From NCBI GenBank assembly GCA_024699325.1, contig JAILPS010000042.1, forward strand, positions 19,261 through 83,260: a DNA stretch of 64,000 nucleotides. Direction: 5' to 3'. Numbering within the stretch: position 1 is the first letter of the stretch; the number at the start of each line of letters is the position of its first letter. Below are positions 53,657 to 61,320 of this stretch, one piece after another. The notes beneath the pieces were generated by a model that searched no databases, was not told the origin of the DNA, and was given only the letters and a program-made list of their open reading frames with translations. The stretch is from Lachnospiraceae bacterium (GTDB lineage Bacteria > Bacillota > Clostridia > Lachnospirales > Lachnospiraceae). Made by a program: the position numbers and the translations under genes.

Positions 53657-55351
53657 ATGAACTCAAAGTCTATGAGATTTTGGAGCCTGGTGCTGGTGAT
53701 TGTCATGTTAGTTCTGATCATCGGCTTCGTGCTCACAAAACTCCCTGGGACTGCGGTTGATGATGGAGAGAGCGATTTAGCTGTCTCAGAGGAAGACAAC
53801 AGGAGTTACTTAAGTGGAGTTGATGCCAACGACTCGACGATCGGCACCAACGAAAACATCAACGTAGACAAAACATTTGTAAACAAGTCCAGCATATGGG
53901 ATCGTGAGAAGGACGGGGATTTGTGGAAGGAGACTACCGGCAGTGAGAGCGTGGATTGTACCATGTCTCCCATAATCGACCAGTTTGCATCCTACGCACA
54001 GACAAATGGAAGAATTGCAGCAGGGATTACAGAACAGTTTTTATTAATGTACAATAAGGTGTTTGATGCAGCAACGGCTGAGGAAACAGAGCCTGAGGAG
54101 ACAGAGACCGAGACGGAAACTGAGACTCAGACTGAACCTCAGACAGAACCGGAGCCTGAGACAACGCCGGTTTATGTGGAGCCGGAGACACCGGCGGAGA
54201 CCACAACCTATCCGGAGAATTTAAGCACCACATGGGATGATCTGTTTGGCGATTGTTTTGCGACAATCGACGCTAAGATTGAGACATATCTGAATGTCAG
54301 AAGCGAGCCAAACGGAACAGTTATCGGCATGCTATATCCGGGCACAGGCGGAACGCTTATCGGAACCGTCGACGGATGGGCGCTTATCACCAGCGGTAAT
54401 GTCACAGGCTGGGTTAGCACGGATTACATCGCCACAGGTATGGATATTGTAAATGCGGGACCACACATTTACGTTACAGTTGTTGAGGAGGCTCTCTACC
54501 TTAGAAGTCAGCCGGATGCGTCAAGCATGCCTCACGACATACTTACACTTGGCAATATGGTCAACTATGTTTCATACACAGACGGCTGGGTTTACGTGGA
54601 GCATAACGGTGTTTACGGTTATCTTGCCAGCCAGTATGTGGATATCACAGTCGGCGACGGCGTGGCTATTACCATGGAGGAGTTCATGCTCATGGAGGCA
54701 GCCAAGCAGGAGACAGTCACAGAGCCTGTGACAGAGCCTGCAACCGAGCCAGTTACAGAGCCGGCGACAGAGCCAGCTACGGAGCCTGCAACAGAACCGG
54801 CGACAGAGCCAGCAACTGAGCCTGCAACCGAGCCTGCAACCGAGCCGGCAACAGAGCCTGAGACCACTTCATCCAGCACAGGTAATGCTGCATGGGACTA
54901 CATCAACGAGCTCCATTCAAGAGGAACAGCCAGCAGAGGCTGTGTATATTTAAGCGATGAGGACATATATCTCATGTCATGCGTATGTACCCTCGAATCA
55001 GGCGGTTCAGCAGTCAGCTTCGACGGCAAACTTGCGGTTGCCAACATCATCTTAAACAGACTTGCATACGGATACTGGGGCAACACAGTTCACTCAGTAA
55101 TCTACGCGCCTGGACAGTTTGCGGGAACCACAACAGGACTTCTTGACAGCTATCTGGCAGCAGGACCTGAGGCGGCATGCGTTGAGGCCGTATATGAGGC
55201 CTGCGCAGGTATCAACAATGTAGAGGGAGCGATGTTCTTCAAGCACACTCCGGCAGATGCGTCAACCTACACAAGCTATAACTACTATAAGGTTATCGCG
55301 ACACAGCTGTTCTACAACAAATACGCTTATAACTATAATTATAATTATTAA
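53657..55351 (+). CDS. Anchored SH3 and SleB-like cell-wall hydrolase
   Basis: A 564-residue exoprotein. Residues about 8-29 are a membrane anchor or signal. An acidic Thr/Glu-rich segment leads to two bacterial SH3 domains: about 205-260 (YLNVRSEPNG, GWVSTDYI) and about 272-330 (YLRSQPDAS, GYLASQYV). Residues about 353-402 are a TEPA/TEPV repeat linker. The C-terminal domain (about 410-564) is a SleB/CwlJ-type hydrolase (Hydrolase_2): TLESGG with the likely catalytic Glu, GKLAVANIILNRL and APGQFAG. Such enzymes cut peptidoglycan glycan strands. The C-terminus is a Tyr/Asn tail. AGGAGGG precedes the ATG. Confidence 0.9.
   Translation: MNSKSMRFWSLVLVIVMLVLIIGFVLTKLPGTAVDDGESDLAVSEEDNRSYLSGVDANDSTIGTNENINVDKTFVNKSSIWDREKDGDLWKETTGSESVDCTMSPIIDQFASYAQTNGRIAAGITEQFLLMYNKVFDAATAEETEPEETETETETETQTEPQTEPEPETTPVYVEPETPAETTTYPENLSTTWDDLFGDCFATIDAKIETYLNVRSEPNGTVIGMLYPGTGGTLIGTVDGWALITSGNVTGWVSTDYIATGMDIVNAGPHIYVTVVEEALYLRSQPDASSMPHDILTLGNMVNYVSYTDGWVYVEHNGVYGYLASQYVDITVGDGVAITMEEFMLMEAAKQETVTEPVTEPATEPVTEPATEPATEPATEPATEPATEPATEPATEPATEPETTSSSTGNAAWDYINELHSRGTASRGCVYLSDEDIYLMSCVCTLESGGSAVSFDGKLAVANIILNRLAYGYWGNTVHSVIYAPGQFAGTTTGLLDSYLAAGPEAACVEAVYEACAGINNVEGAMFFKHTPADASTYTSYNYYKVIATQLFYNKYAYNYNYNY
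54715..54862 (+). repeat. In-frame 12-base repeats coding TEPA/TEPV
   Basis: About twelve 12-base units with synonymous variation in Thr, Pro and Ala codons, in the linker between the SH3 and hydrolase domains. Confidence 0.8.
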
Positions 55352-55366
55352 TAGAATTATCCTGCG

Positions 55367-55393
55367 GGGAGTGGCATAAGTCACTCCCTGTTT
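55367..55393 (+). terminator. Terminator after the SH3/SleB gene
   Basis: GGGAGTG (55367-55373), eight-base loop, CACTCCC (55382-55388), then TGTTTTG. Confidence 0.75.
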
Positions 55394-55452
55394 TGTGTTT
55401 TAAAATGTGTGCATCTTAAAAAAAACGTAAGAATTGAGTTAAGTCTTTGTTA

Positions 55453-55481
55453 TTGTAAACTTGTGACAATTGGCGTAAAAT
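55453..55481 (+). promoter_or_regulatory. Sigma-A promoter for the nfeD-slipin unit
   Basis: TTGTAA (55453-55458), 17-bp spacer, TAAAAT (55476-55481). Confidence 0.7.
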
Positions 55482-55532
55482 CTAACACAGTTAAAACTAA
55501 CTGGCGGCGAAAGCTGCAGAAAGGAGATTTAT

Positions 55533-55976
55533 ATGAGCACAACATCGTGGTTGATTTTTTTCATAGTTTTGATTATATTTGAATTATTGACGATGGGACT
55601 GACAACTATCTGGTTCGCACTTGGTGCCGTTGCCGGATTTATAGCTGCAATTTTTGACGCCAATATTTATGTTCAGTGGGTGCTGTTCATTCTGGTATCC
55701 TTCGTGACACTTATTTTCACGAGACCGGTTCTCTTCAGACGCCTGAACAAGAAGATTGTGAAGACCAACGCAGACACGCTTGTGGGACAGCTTGCAGTTG
55801 TTACTACGGAGGTTGATAACCTAGAGGCCAAGGGCGCCGCTACTATCAACGGACTTGAGTGGACAGCCAGAAGCTCAGACACAGACGTTAAGCTTTTAAA
55901 GGGATCAGTTGGCAGGATCATCGCTATCAAGGGCAACAAGCTTATACTTGAGCCCACAAACGAAACAATCGATTAA
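55533..55976 (+). CDS. NfeD-family membrane protein
   Basis: A 147-residue protein of the short NfeD type. Residues about 7-70 hold two to three membrane helices with TIWFALGAVAGFI. The C-terminal domain (about 85-147) is an OB-fold with NADTLVGQLAVVTTEVDN and the GLEWTARS motif. Short NfeD proteins partner with slipins at membrane microdomains, as in B. subtilis YuaF and YqeZ relatives. The slipin gene follows 17 bases later, supporting that role. AAAGGAG precedes the ATG. Confidence 0.9.
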   Translation: MSTTSWLIFFIVLIIFELLTMGLTTIWFALGAVAGFIAAIFDANIYVQWVLFILVSFVTLIFTRPVLFRRLNKKIVKTNADTLVGQLAVVTTEVDNLEAKGAATINGLEWTARSSDTDVKLLKGSVGRIIAIKGNKLILEPTNETID

Positions 55977-55993
55977 TAAGGGAGGGTATTTTA

Positions 55994-56956
55994 ATGAAAA
56001 CATTAGTACTTGCAGAAATGAACCCCGGGACATTTTTCCTGATCATCGCACTTATCGTGGTGGTTTTGATCATCCTCGGAAGCTGTATCAGAGTTGTACC
56101 TCAGGCTACAGCAGTGGTTCTTGAGAGACTTGGCGCATATGTTGCCACATGGGACGTAGGTATTCATTTCAAGCTTCCAGTGCTTGACCGCGTAGCCAAG
56201 AGAGTGGTTCTTAAGGAGCAGGTAGTTGACTTCGCACCTCAGCCGGTTATCACTAAGGATAACGTAACCATGAGAATCGACACAGTCGTATTCTTCCAGA
56301 TTACAGATCCTAAGTTATACGCTTACGGTGTTGAGAATCCTATCATGGCTATCGAGAACCTGACAGCCACAACACTTCGTAATATCATTGGTGATCTTGA
56401 GCTCGATGAGACACTCACATCACGTGAGATTATCAACACCAAGATGAGAGTTTCTCTTGACCAGGCTACAGACCCTTGGGGTATCAAGGTTAACCGTGTA
56501 GAGCTTAAGAACATCATTCCTCCGGCAGCTATTCAGGATGCCATGGAGAAGCAGATGAAGGCAGAGCGTGAGAGACGAGAGGCCATCTTAAGAGCAGAAG
56601 GTGAGAAGAAGTCCACCATTCTTGTTGCAGAAGGTAAGAAGGAGTCAGCAATCCTCGACGCAGAGGCTGATAAGGCTGCTGCAATCCTCGCAGCTGAGGC
56701 TAAGAAGGAAGCCATGGTTAAGGAGGCAGAAGGTGAGGCTGAGGCTATCTTAAAGGTTCAGCAGGCTAACGCAGACGGTCTTCGCTTCCTCAAGGAGGCA
56801 GGTATCGACGAGGCAGTTATCAAGCTTAAGAGCCTCGAGGCACTCGAGAAGGTGGCTGACGGTAAGGCAACCAAGATCATCATCCCTTCAGATGTGCAGA
56901 ACTTAGCAGGCATCGCAACATCCCTTAAGGAAGTTGTCACAGAGCCTAAGGCATAA
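55994..56956 (+). CDS. Slipin/stomatin-like SPFH protein (QmcA type)
   Basis: A 320-residue SPFH protein that should form membrane-attached oligomeric rings and organise membrane domains or protease quality control. Residues about 15-37 are an N-terminal membrane segment. Residues about 38-190 are the Band 7 domain: VVPQATAVVLERLG, VLKEQVVDF, DNVTMRIDTVVFFQI, RNIIGDLELDETLTSRE and DPWGIKVNRVELKNI. A long Ala/Glu/Lys coiled coil (about 190-255) and a short C-terminal helix region follow. The pairing with nfeD is the classic arrangement. GGAGGG precedes the ATG. Confidence 0.94.
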   Translation: MKTLVLAEMNPGTFFLIIALIVVVLIILGSCIRVVPQATAVVLERLGAYVATWDVGIHFKLPVLDRVAKRVVLKEQVVDFAPQPVITKDNVTMRIDTVVFFQITDPKLYAYGVENPIMAIENLTATTLRNIIGDLELDETLTSREIINTKMRVSLDQATDPWGIKVNRVELKNIIPPAAIQDAMEKQMKAERERREAILRAEGEKKSTILVAEGKKESAILDAEADKAAAILAAEAKKEAMVKEAEGEAEAILKVQQANADGLRFLKEAGIDEAVIKLKSLEALEKVADGKATKIIIPSDVQNLAGIATSLKEVVTEPKA

Positions 56957-56967
56957 TACATTTACAG

Positions 56968-56994
56968 GCGCCGGATTTATTCCGGCGCTTTTTT
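56968..56994 (+). terminator. Rho-independent terminator after the slipin gene
   Basis: GCGCCGGA (56968-56975), loop, TCCGGCGC (56981-56988), then six T residues. Confidence 0.93.
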
Positions 56995-57048
56995 GCGTCC
57001 AAATGTGAATTTAACGCCGACACAGGCTAACGAAAACGCCCTGATTAC

Positions 57049-57077
57049 TTGACTTTTTGCACACAATGTCTTATTCT
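57049..57077 (+). promoter_or_regulatory. Sigma-A promoter for the argF unit
   Basis: TTGACT (57049-57054), 17-bp spacer, TATTCT (57072-57077). Confidence 0.7.
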
Positions 57078-57089
57078 TGTATTTTCAGG

Positions 57090-57110
57090 ATGACATTAAT
57101 ATTATTCACA
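57090..57110. promoter_or_regulatory. Possible ArgR box upstream of argF
   Basis: Read on the minus strand, TGTGAATAATATTAATGTCA partly fits the AT-rich ARG-box consensus with TGAAT and a weaker ATTCA-like half. It sits just after the predicted start of transcription, where a repressor would act. The match is imperfect. Confidence 0.3.
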
Positions 57111-57127
57111 TTTACAGGAGGAGCATT

Positions 57128-58147
57128 ATGGCTAAGGTTAATTTAAAGGGAAGGGATTTTCTTACACTTAAGGATTTCACACCTGAGGAGATCAACTACA
57201 TGATTGATCTTGCTGCAGATCTCAAGGCCAGGAAGAAGGCCGGCATAGCCCATGACACATTGAGGGGCAAGAATGTAGTACTTATATTTGAGAAGACAAG
57301 CACGAGAACCAGATGCTCTTTTGAGGTTGCAGCCCACGATTTAGGCATGGGATGCACATATCTTGATCCAAGCGGCTCACAGATTGGCAAGAAGGAGAGC
57401 ACAGCAGACACAGCCCGCGTTTTGGCAGGAATGTTTGAGGGAATAGAGTACAGAGGCTTCGAGCAGGAGATTGTGGAGACTCTGGCTAAATATTCGAAGG
57501 TTCCGGTTTGGAACGGACTTACCAACGAATACCATCCTACACAGATGCTTGCCGACATGCTCACCATGAGGGAGTGCTTCGGCAACGACCTTAGAGGTCT
57601 CAAGCTCACATACATGGGCGACGCCCGCTACAACATGGGCAATTCTCTTATGATTGTATGCGCTAAGCTTGGCATCAACTTCACAGCGTGCACGGACCAC
57701 ACATATTTCCCTAACGATGAGCTGGTTGCACAGTGTAAGGAGTGGGCGAAGGAGAGCGGCGCCACAATCACCTTAACAGAGGATGTCGAGGAGGGCTGTA
57801 AGAATGCCAATGTCATCTACACAGACGTGTGGGTTTCCATGGGCGAGCCTGACGAGGTGTGGGCAGAGCGCATCCGCGTGTTAAAACCATATCAGGTGAA
57901 CAGGAAGGCAATGGAGATTGCGACGAAGAGCACAGGCGGCAAGACCGTGTTCATGCACTGCCTGCCTGCATACCACGACCAGGGCACGGGCGTTGGAAGA
58001 GCGGTTTATGAGAAGTTCGGCTTAAGCGAGCTTGAGGTTACGGACGAGGTGTTTGAGAGCGAGCAGTCAGTTGTTTTTGAAGAGGCAGAGAACAGAATGC
58101 ACACCATCAAGGCAGTGATGTGTGCGACTCTCGGTGGAGATCAGTAA
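57128..58147 (+). CDS. argF: Ornithine carbamoyltransferase
   Basis: A 339-residue enzyme that joins carbamoyl phosphate and ornithine to make citrulline. STRTRCSFE (residues about 58-66) is the carbamoyl-phosphate loop, HPTQMLADM follows in the hinge, and HCLPAYHD holds the catalytic Cys and ornithine contacts. ATG 57128 follows AGGAGGAG; an in-frame start at 57077 lies at the -10 and is rejected. Lack of arginine deiminase or carbamate kinase genes nearby favours the biosynthetic role, though arcB use cannot be excluded. It heads a tightly spaced unit running to dusB. Confidence 0.94.
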   Translation: MAKVNLKGRDFLTLKDFTPEEINYMIDLAADLKARKKAGIAHDTLRGKNVVLIFEKTSTRTRCSFEVAAHDLGMGCTYLDPSGSQIGKKESTADTARVLAGMFEGIEYRGFEQEIVETLAKYSKVPVWNGLTNEYHPTQMLADMLTMRECFGNDLRGLKLTYMGDARYNMGNSLMIVCAKLGINFTACTDHTYFPNDELVAQCKEWAKESGATITLTEDVEEGCKNANVIYTDVWVSMGEPDEVWAERIRVLKPYQVNRKAMEIATKSTGGKTVFMHCLPAYHDQGTGVGRAVYEKFGLSELEVTDEVFESEQSVVFEEAENRMHTIKAVMCATLGGDQ

Positions 58148-58150
58148 TAC

Positions 58151-58444
58151 ATGAGTAAGGAATTCAGTCTAGGAAGAAGCACAAAACAGGCCTATGAGAA
58201 CGTGCATTTAGGTCTGGCGCTGGTGGTTTTGGTGCTGTCAGTGATTACCGTATTTACATATTCTAAGGCAATGTACATGTTTCCGGTATGTTTCTTTGCA
58301 GCTGCGATTATGGAAGTGTGCGGGGGGATTAGCAGCCTCGTGCGTGATGACAAGAACAGGAGAGCCTACGGCGTCTCTGTGTTCAGGTTTGTGATGGCTC
58401 TGCTTTTTGCAGCGCTTGGAGTTGTTGCGGTGATTGCGTTATGA
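58151..58444 (+). CDS. Small membrane protein of unknown function
   Basis: A 97-residue protein with three hydrophobic helices (residues about 20-38, 42-62 and 77-97) and short basic loops (RDDKNRRA). I do not recognise the family. It begins three bases after argF and its stop overlaps the birA start in an ATGA, so it is made from the same transcript and is probably a real gene. There is no evidence for a link to arginine or biotin. Confidence 0.75.
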   Translation: MSKEFSLGRSTKQAYENVHLGLALVVLVLSVITVFTYSKAMYMFPVCFFAAAIMEVCGGISSLVRDDKNRRAYGVSVFRFVMALLFAALGVVAVIAL

Positions 58445-59427
58445 AAAATATGAAGGACGACATATTAAGTGAGCTGTTGTGTTCTGAGGGCTATGTGTCA
58501 GGACAGGCACTTTGCGAGAAGTACGGCGTGAGCCGCACTGCAATCTGGAAGGTTATCAATGCGCTCAAGGAAGAGGGCTACGGCATCTCCTCTGTAAACA
58601 ACAGAGGCTATAAGATTACGAAGCTCCCCGATAAGCTTAAGGAATTCGTGGTTAAGAGCATGCTCACAACCGAGAGGTTTGGCAGGAAGCTGGATGTTCT
58701 TGACGAGGTGGATTCGACCAACAACTACTGCAAGAAGATGGCCGAGGAGGGCGCCGTGGAGGGCTACACCGTGGCCACCATGAAGCAGGTTGCAGGCCGT
58801 GGCAGACGTGGGAGAGTCTGGGAGACGCCTGACGACACCAACATAGCATTTAGCCTGCTCTTAAGACCTGAGCTTGTGCCAAATGATGCCAGCATGATAA
58901 CACTTCTTGCGGCCCTTTCTGTGGTCAGTGCTGTGGAGGAACTCACCGGCAAAACCGCACAGATTAAGTGGCCAAACGACGTGATCATAGGAGGCCGCAA
59001 GGTCTGCGGAATTCTGACGGAGCTTAGCCTTGAGCTTAGCGCCATCAACTATGTGGTGGTTGGAATAGGCATTAACGTGACCAACGAGACCATGCCTGAG
59101 GATATTAAGGACCACGCCTCATCCATTCTTATGGAGACAGGCGTAAGAGTAGATAAAAGCGAGCTTCTCGGCAGGATTTTGATACATTTTGAGAAGTATT
59201 ATGACCGCTTCCTTGTGGATAAGGATTTGAGCGGATTTAAGGAAATGTACGAGAACCATCTCGTAAATATGAATAAGACCGTCAGAATAATCGAGGGTGG
59301 CATGGAGCGCACGGGCGTTGCCCTTGGCATCAGCGAGAGGGGCGCGCTTGTGGTTAAGTTTGACACGGGCGTCGAGCAGATAACAGGCGGCGAGGTCAGC
59401 GTGAGAGGAATATATGGCTATGTCTGA
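58441..59427 (+). CDS. birA: Biotin-protein ligase with DNA-binding domain (BirA)
   Basis: A 328-residue bifunctional protein: it attaches biotin to carboxylase carriers and, with its N-terminal winged helix (residues 1-65, SGQALCEKYGVSRTAIWKVI), can repress biotin genes. The ligase core has GRGRRGRVW (the biotinyl-AMP loop), NIAFSLLLRPE and KWPNDVIIGGRKVCGIL. A C-terminal SH3-like domain (about 280-328) completes it. The start is in an ATGA overlap with the small membrane protein. No biotin synthesis or transport genes lie in the window, and I see no BirA operator. Confidence 0.95.
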   Translation: MKNMKDDILSELLCSEGYVSGQALCEKYGVSRTAIWKVINALKEEGYGISSVNNRGYKITKLPDKLKEFVVKSMLTTERFGRKLDVLDEVDSTNNYCKKMAEEGAVEGYTVATMKQVAGRGRRGRVWETPDDTNIAFSLLLRPELVPNDASMITLLAALSVVSAVEELTGKTAQIKWPNDVIIGGRKVCGILTELSLELSAINYVVVGIGINVTNETMPEDIKDHASSILMETGVRVDKSELLGRILIHFEKYYDRFLVDKDLSGFKEMYENHLVNMNKTVRIIEGGMERTGVALGISERGALVVKFDTGVEQITGGEVSVRGIYGYV

Positions 59428-59782
59428 TAAGAATGTTACTATCGGGGAGGACAACAGCATATTTGCAGTTGCCAACTCATACACACAGAAGTATTATTTA
59501 AACCCTATCTATAAGGGGCTTCCGGAGGATATTCTGGAGGAGGTCCAGAAGATATGCGTGGCATTTGTCGAGGAGTGCGGAGGAATTCTGGCTCTGAGAT
59601 TTGCCGAGGACGGTCTGCTCACATTAAACAGCACCCACGACGAGTCTGACTACTACTACGACGACATAAGCGCAGGGCTGATCAGCAGAAGAATTGAGAG
59701 AGAGAACGAGGAGCTCTTCGAGGCTCTCGGCAACTATTACAGGGTGAAGTATTTAGACCTTCCCCCTATTGAAGAGGAATAA
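59414..59782 (+). CDS. Conserved small acidic protein of unknown function
   Basis: A 122-residue acidic protein without membrane segments or motifs I can name. It contains YTQKYYLNP, GLPEDILEEVQKICVAFVEE and an acidic Tyr-rich stretch ESDYYYDDIS. It overlaps the birA end by 14 bases and ends two bases before dusB, which supports a real translated gene. The ATG at 59414 is favoured by AGAGGA five bases upstream; ATG 59420 is an alternative. Function is unknown. Confidence 0.75.
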   Translation: MAMSDKNVTIGEDNSIFAVANSYTQKYYLNPIYKGLPEDILEEVQKICVAFVEECGGILALRFAEDGLLTLNSTHDESDYYYDDISAGLISRRIERENEELFEALGNYYRVKYLDLPPIEEE

Positions 59783-59784
59783 TC

Positions 59785-60750
59785 ATGAGTGTTAGGATTG
59801 GAAACATCACAATAGATAATCCTGTGGCACTTGGACCGATGGCAGGGGTAACAGACCTGCCATTTCGCGTTTTGTGCAAGGAGCAGGGCTGCGGACTTCT
59901 GTACACGGAAATGGTGTCCGCGAAGGCGCTGCATTTCAACAACGAAAACACAAAAACGCTGATGGAGATTGATAAGAGCGAGCATCCCATTGTCCTTCAG
60001 CTCTTTGGCTCGGATCCCAACATAATAGCCGCGCAGGCGCACCGCTATGAGGACGGACCCTGGGACATATTTGACCTAAATATGGGCTGCCCGGTTCCGA
60101 AGGTGGTAAACAACGGCGAGGGCTCGGCGCTCATGAAGAATCCGCCGCTTGTGAGGGAGATACTCACGAAGCTTGTGAGGGCGGTTGATAAGCCCGTCAC
60201 CATCAAAATCCGCCGAGGCTTTACCGTTGAGGGTGAAAATGCTGTGGAGATAGCTAAGATTGCCGAGGACTGCGGCGTGGCTGCCATAGCGGTGCACGGA
60301 AGAACGAGAAGCCAGTTCTATGCGGGAAGTGCCGACAGGGAGTGCATAAGGCGCGTTAAGGAGGCTGTGAGTATCCCCGTGATTGGAAACGGCGATATAA
60401 CCAGCGGTCAGGACGCGAAGAGCATGATGGACGAGACAGGCTGCGACATGGTCATGATCGCCAGAGGGGCGAAGGGAAACCCGTGGCTGTTCAGGGAGGT
60501 CACTCAGTATCTTAAGGACCAGACTGTGCCGGCGCGCCCAACCTGGGAGGAGATACGCCACACCATTCTTCGCCATTCACAGATGATGGTGGAGTGCAAG
60601 GGAGAGTACATCGCAGTGCAGGAAATGCGAAAACACATTGCCTGGTACACGGCGGGCCTTAAGGGCGCATCAGCGCTCAGGCGACAGATTAACCAGACAG
60701 AGACCTTAGAAGACCTTATAAACCTTGTAAATTCAATGAATCTAGGATAA
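59785..60750 (+). CDS. dusB: tRNA-dihydrouridine synthase B
   Basis: A 321-residue FMN-dependent TIM-barrel enzyme that reduces uridine to dihydrouridine in the tRNA D-loop. The FMN site is in LGPMAGVTDLPFR, followed by YTEMVSAKAL, DLNMGCPVPKV (with the catalytic Cys nearby), VHGRTRSQFYAGSAD and IGNGDI. The C-terminal helical domain binds tRNA. It is the last gene of the argF to dusB unit. Only two bases separate it from the preceding gene. Confidence 0.94.
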   Translation: MSVRIGNITIDNPVALGPMAGVTDLPFRVLCKEQGCGLLYTEMVSAKALHFNNENTKTLMEIDKSEHPIVLQLFGSDPNIIAAQAHRYEDGPWDIFDLNMGCPVPKVVNNGEGSALMKNPPLVREILTKLVRAVDKPVTIKIRRGFTVEGENAVEIAKIAEDCGVAAIAVHGRTRSQFYAGSADRECIRRVKEAVSIPVIGNGDITSGQDAKSMMDETGCDMVMIARGAKGNPWLFREVTQYLKDQTVPARPTWEEIRHTILRHSQMMVECKGEYIAVQEMRKHIAWYTAGLKGASALRRQINQTETLEDLINLVNSMNLG

Positions 60751-60758
60751 ATTCCTAC

Positions 60759-60787
60759 TTGCATTTTAAACGATAGTTTATTATAAT
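60759..60787 (+). promoter_or_regulatory. Sigma-A promoter for greA-lysS
   Basis: TTGCAT (60759-60764), 17-bp spacer, TATAAT (60782-60787). No terminator separates it from dusB. Confidence 0.8.
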
Positions 60788-60833
60788 TCATACATTATGG
60801 CCTACTATGAGCAGGCGTCACATGGAGGATATT

Positions 60834-61319
60834 ATGGCAGAGAAGAAAAACCTGATGACCTATGAGGGACTGAAGCAGATAGAGAACGAGCTTGAGAATC
60901 TGAAAACCGTTAGACGTAAGGAAAACGCTCAGAAGATCAAGGAAGCAAGAGAGCAGGGCGACTTATCAGAGAACGCCGAGTATGATGCAGCCAAGGAAGA
61001 GCAGAGAGAGATCGAGGCTCGTATCGAGGAGTTAGAGGCACTTCTCAAGCATGCAGAGGTTGCTGACGTCGATGAGGCTGACCATAATAAGGTTCATGTA
61101 GGTAGTATCGTTAAGGTATATGACGAGGAATTCGACGAGGAGATCGAATACTACATGGTAGGTACATCAGAGGCAGATACATTCAGAAACCGTATCAGCA
61201 ACGAGTGCCCTGTTGGAGCGGCACTTATGGGCCACATTGCAGGCGACGAAGTGTCAGTTGAGACACCTGCAGGCGTGTCAAAGTATAAGGTAATCTCAGT
61301 TTCACGTAGAGAGGAGTAA
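60834..61319 (+). CDS. greA: Transcription elongation factor GreA
   Basis: A 161-residue factor that rescues backtracked RNA polymerase by stimulating transcript cleavage. The N-terminal coiled coil carries [16 protein letters not shown] with the acidic tip (DLSENAEY) that enters the secondary channel. The C-terminal FKBP-like domain begins near residue 80 ([11 protein letters not shown]). ATG 60834 follows GGAGG at 60824; two in-frame ATGs upstream (60807, 60822) overlap or lack a site. lysS starts one base after its stop. Confidence 0.95.
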   Translation: MAEKKNLMTYEGLKQIENELENLKTVRRKENAQKIKEAREQGDLSENAEYDAAKEEQREIEARIEELEALLKHAEVADVDEADHNKVHVGSIVKVYDEEFDEEIEYYMVGTSEADTFRNRISNECPVGAALMGHIAGDEVSVETPAGVSKYKVISVSRREE

Positions 61320-61320
61320 T

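Noticed and set aside
54715..54862. CRISPR-like array
   Set aside because: Units are 12 bases, contiguous, in frame and without spacers; they encode a protein linker. The same holds at 5817-5914 and 10157-10311.
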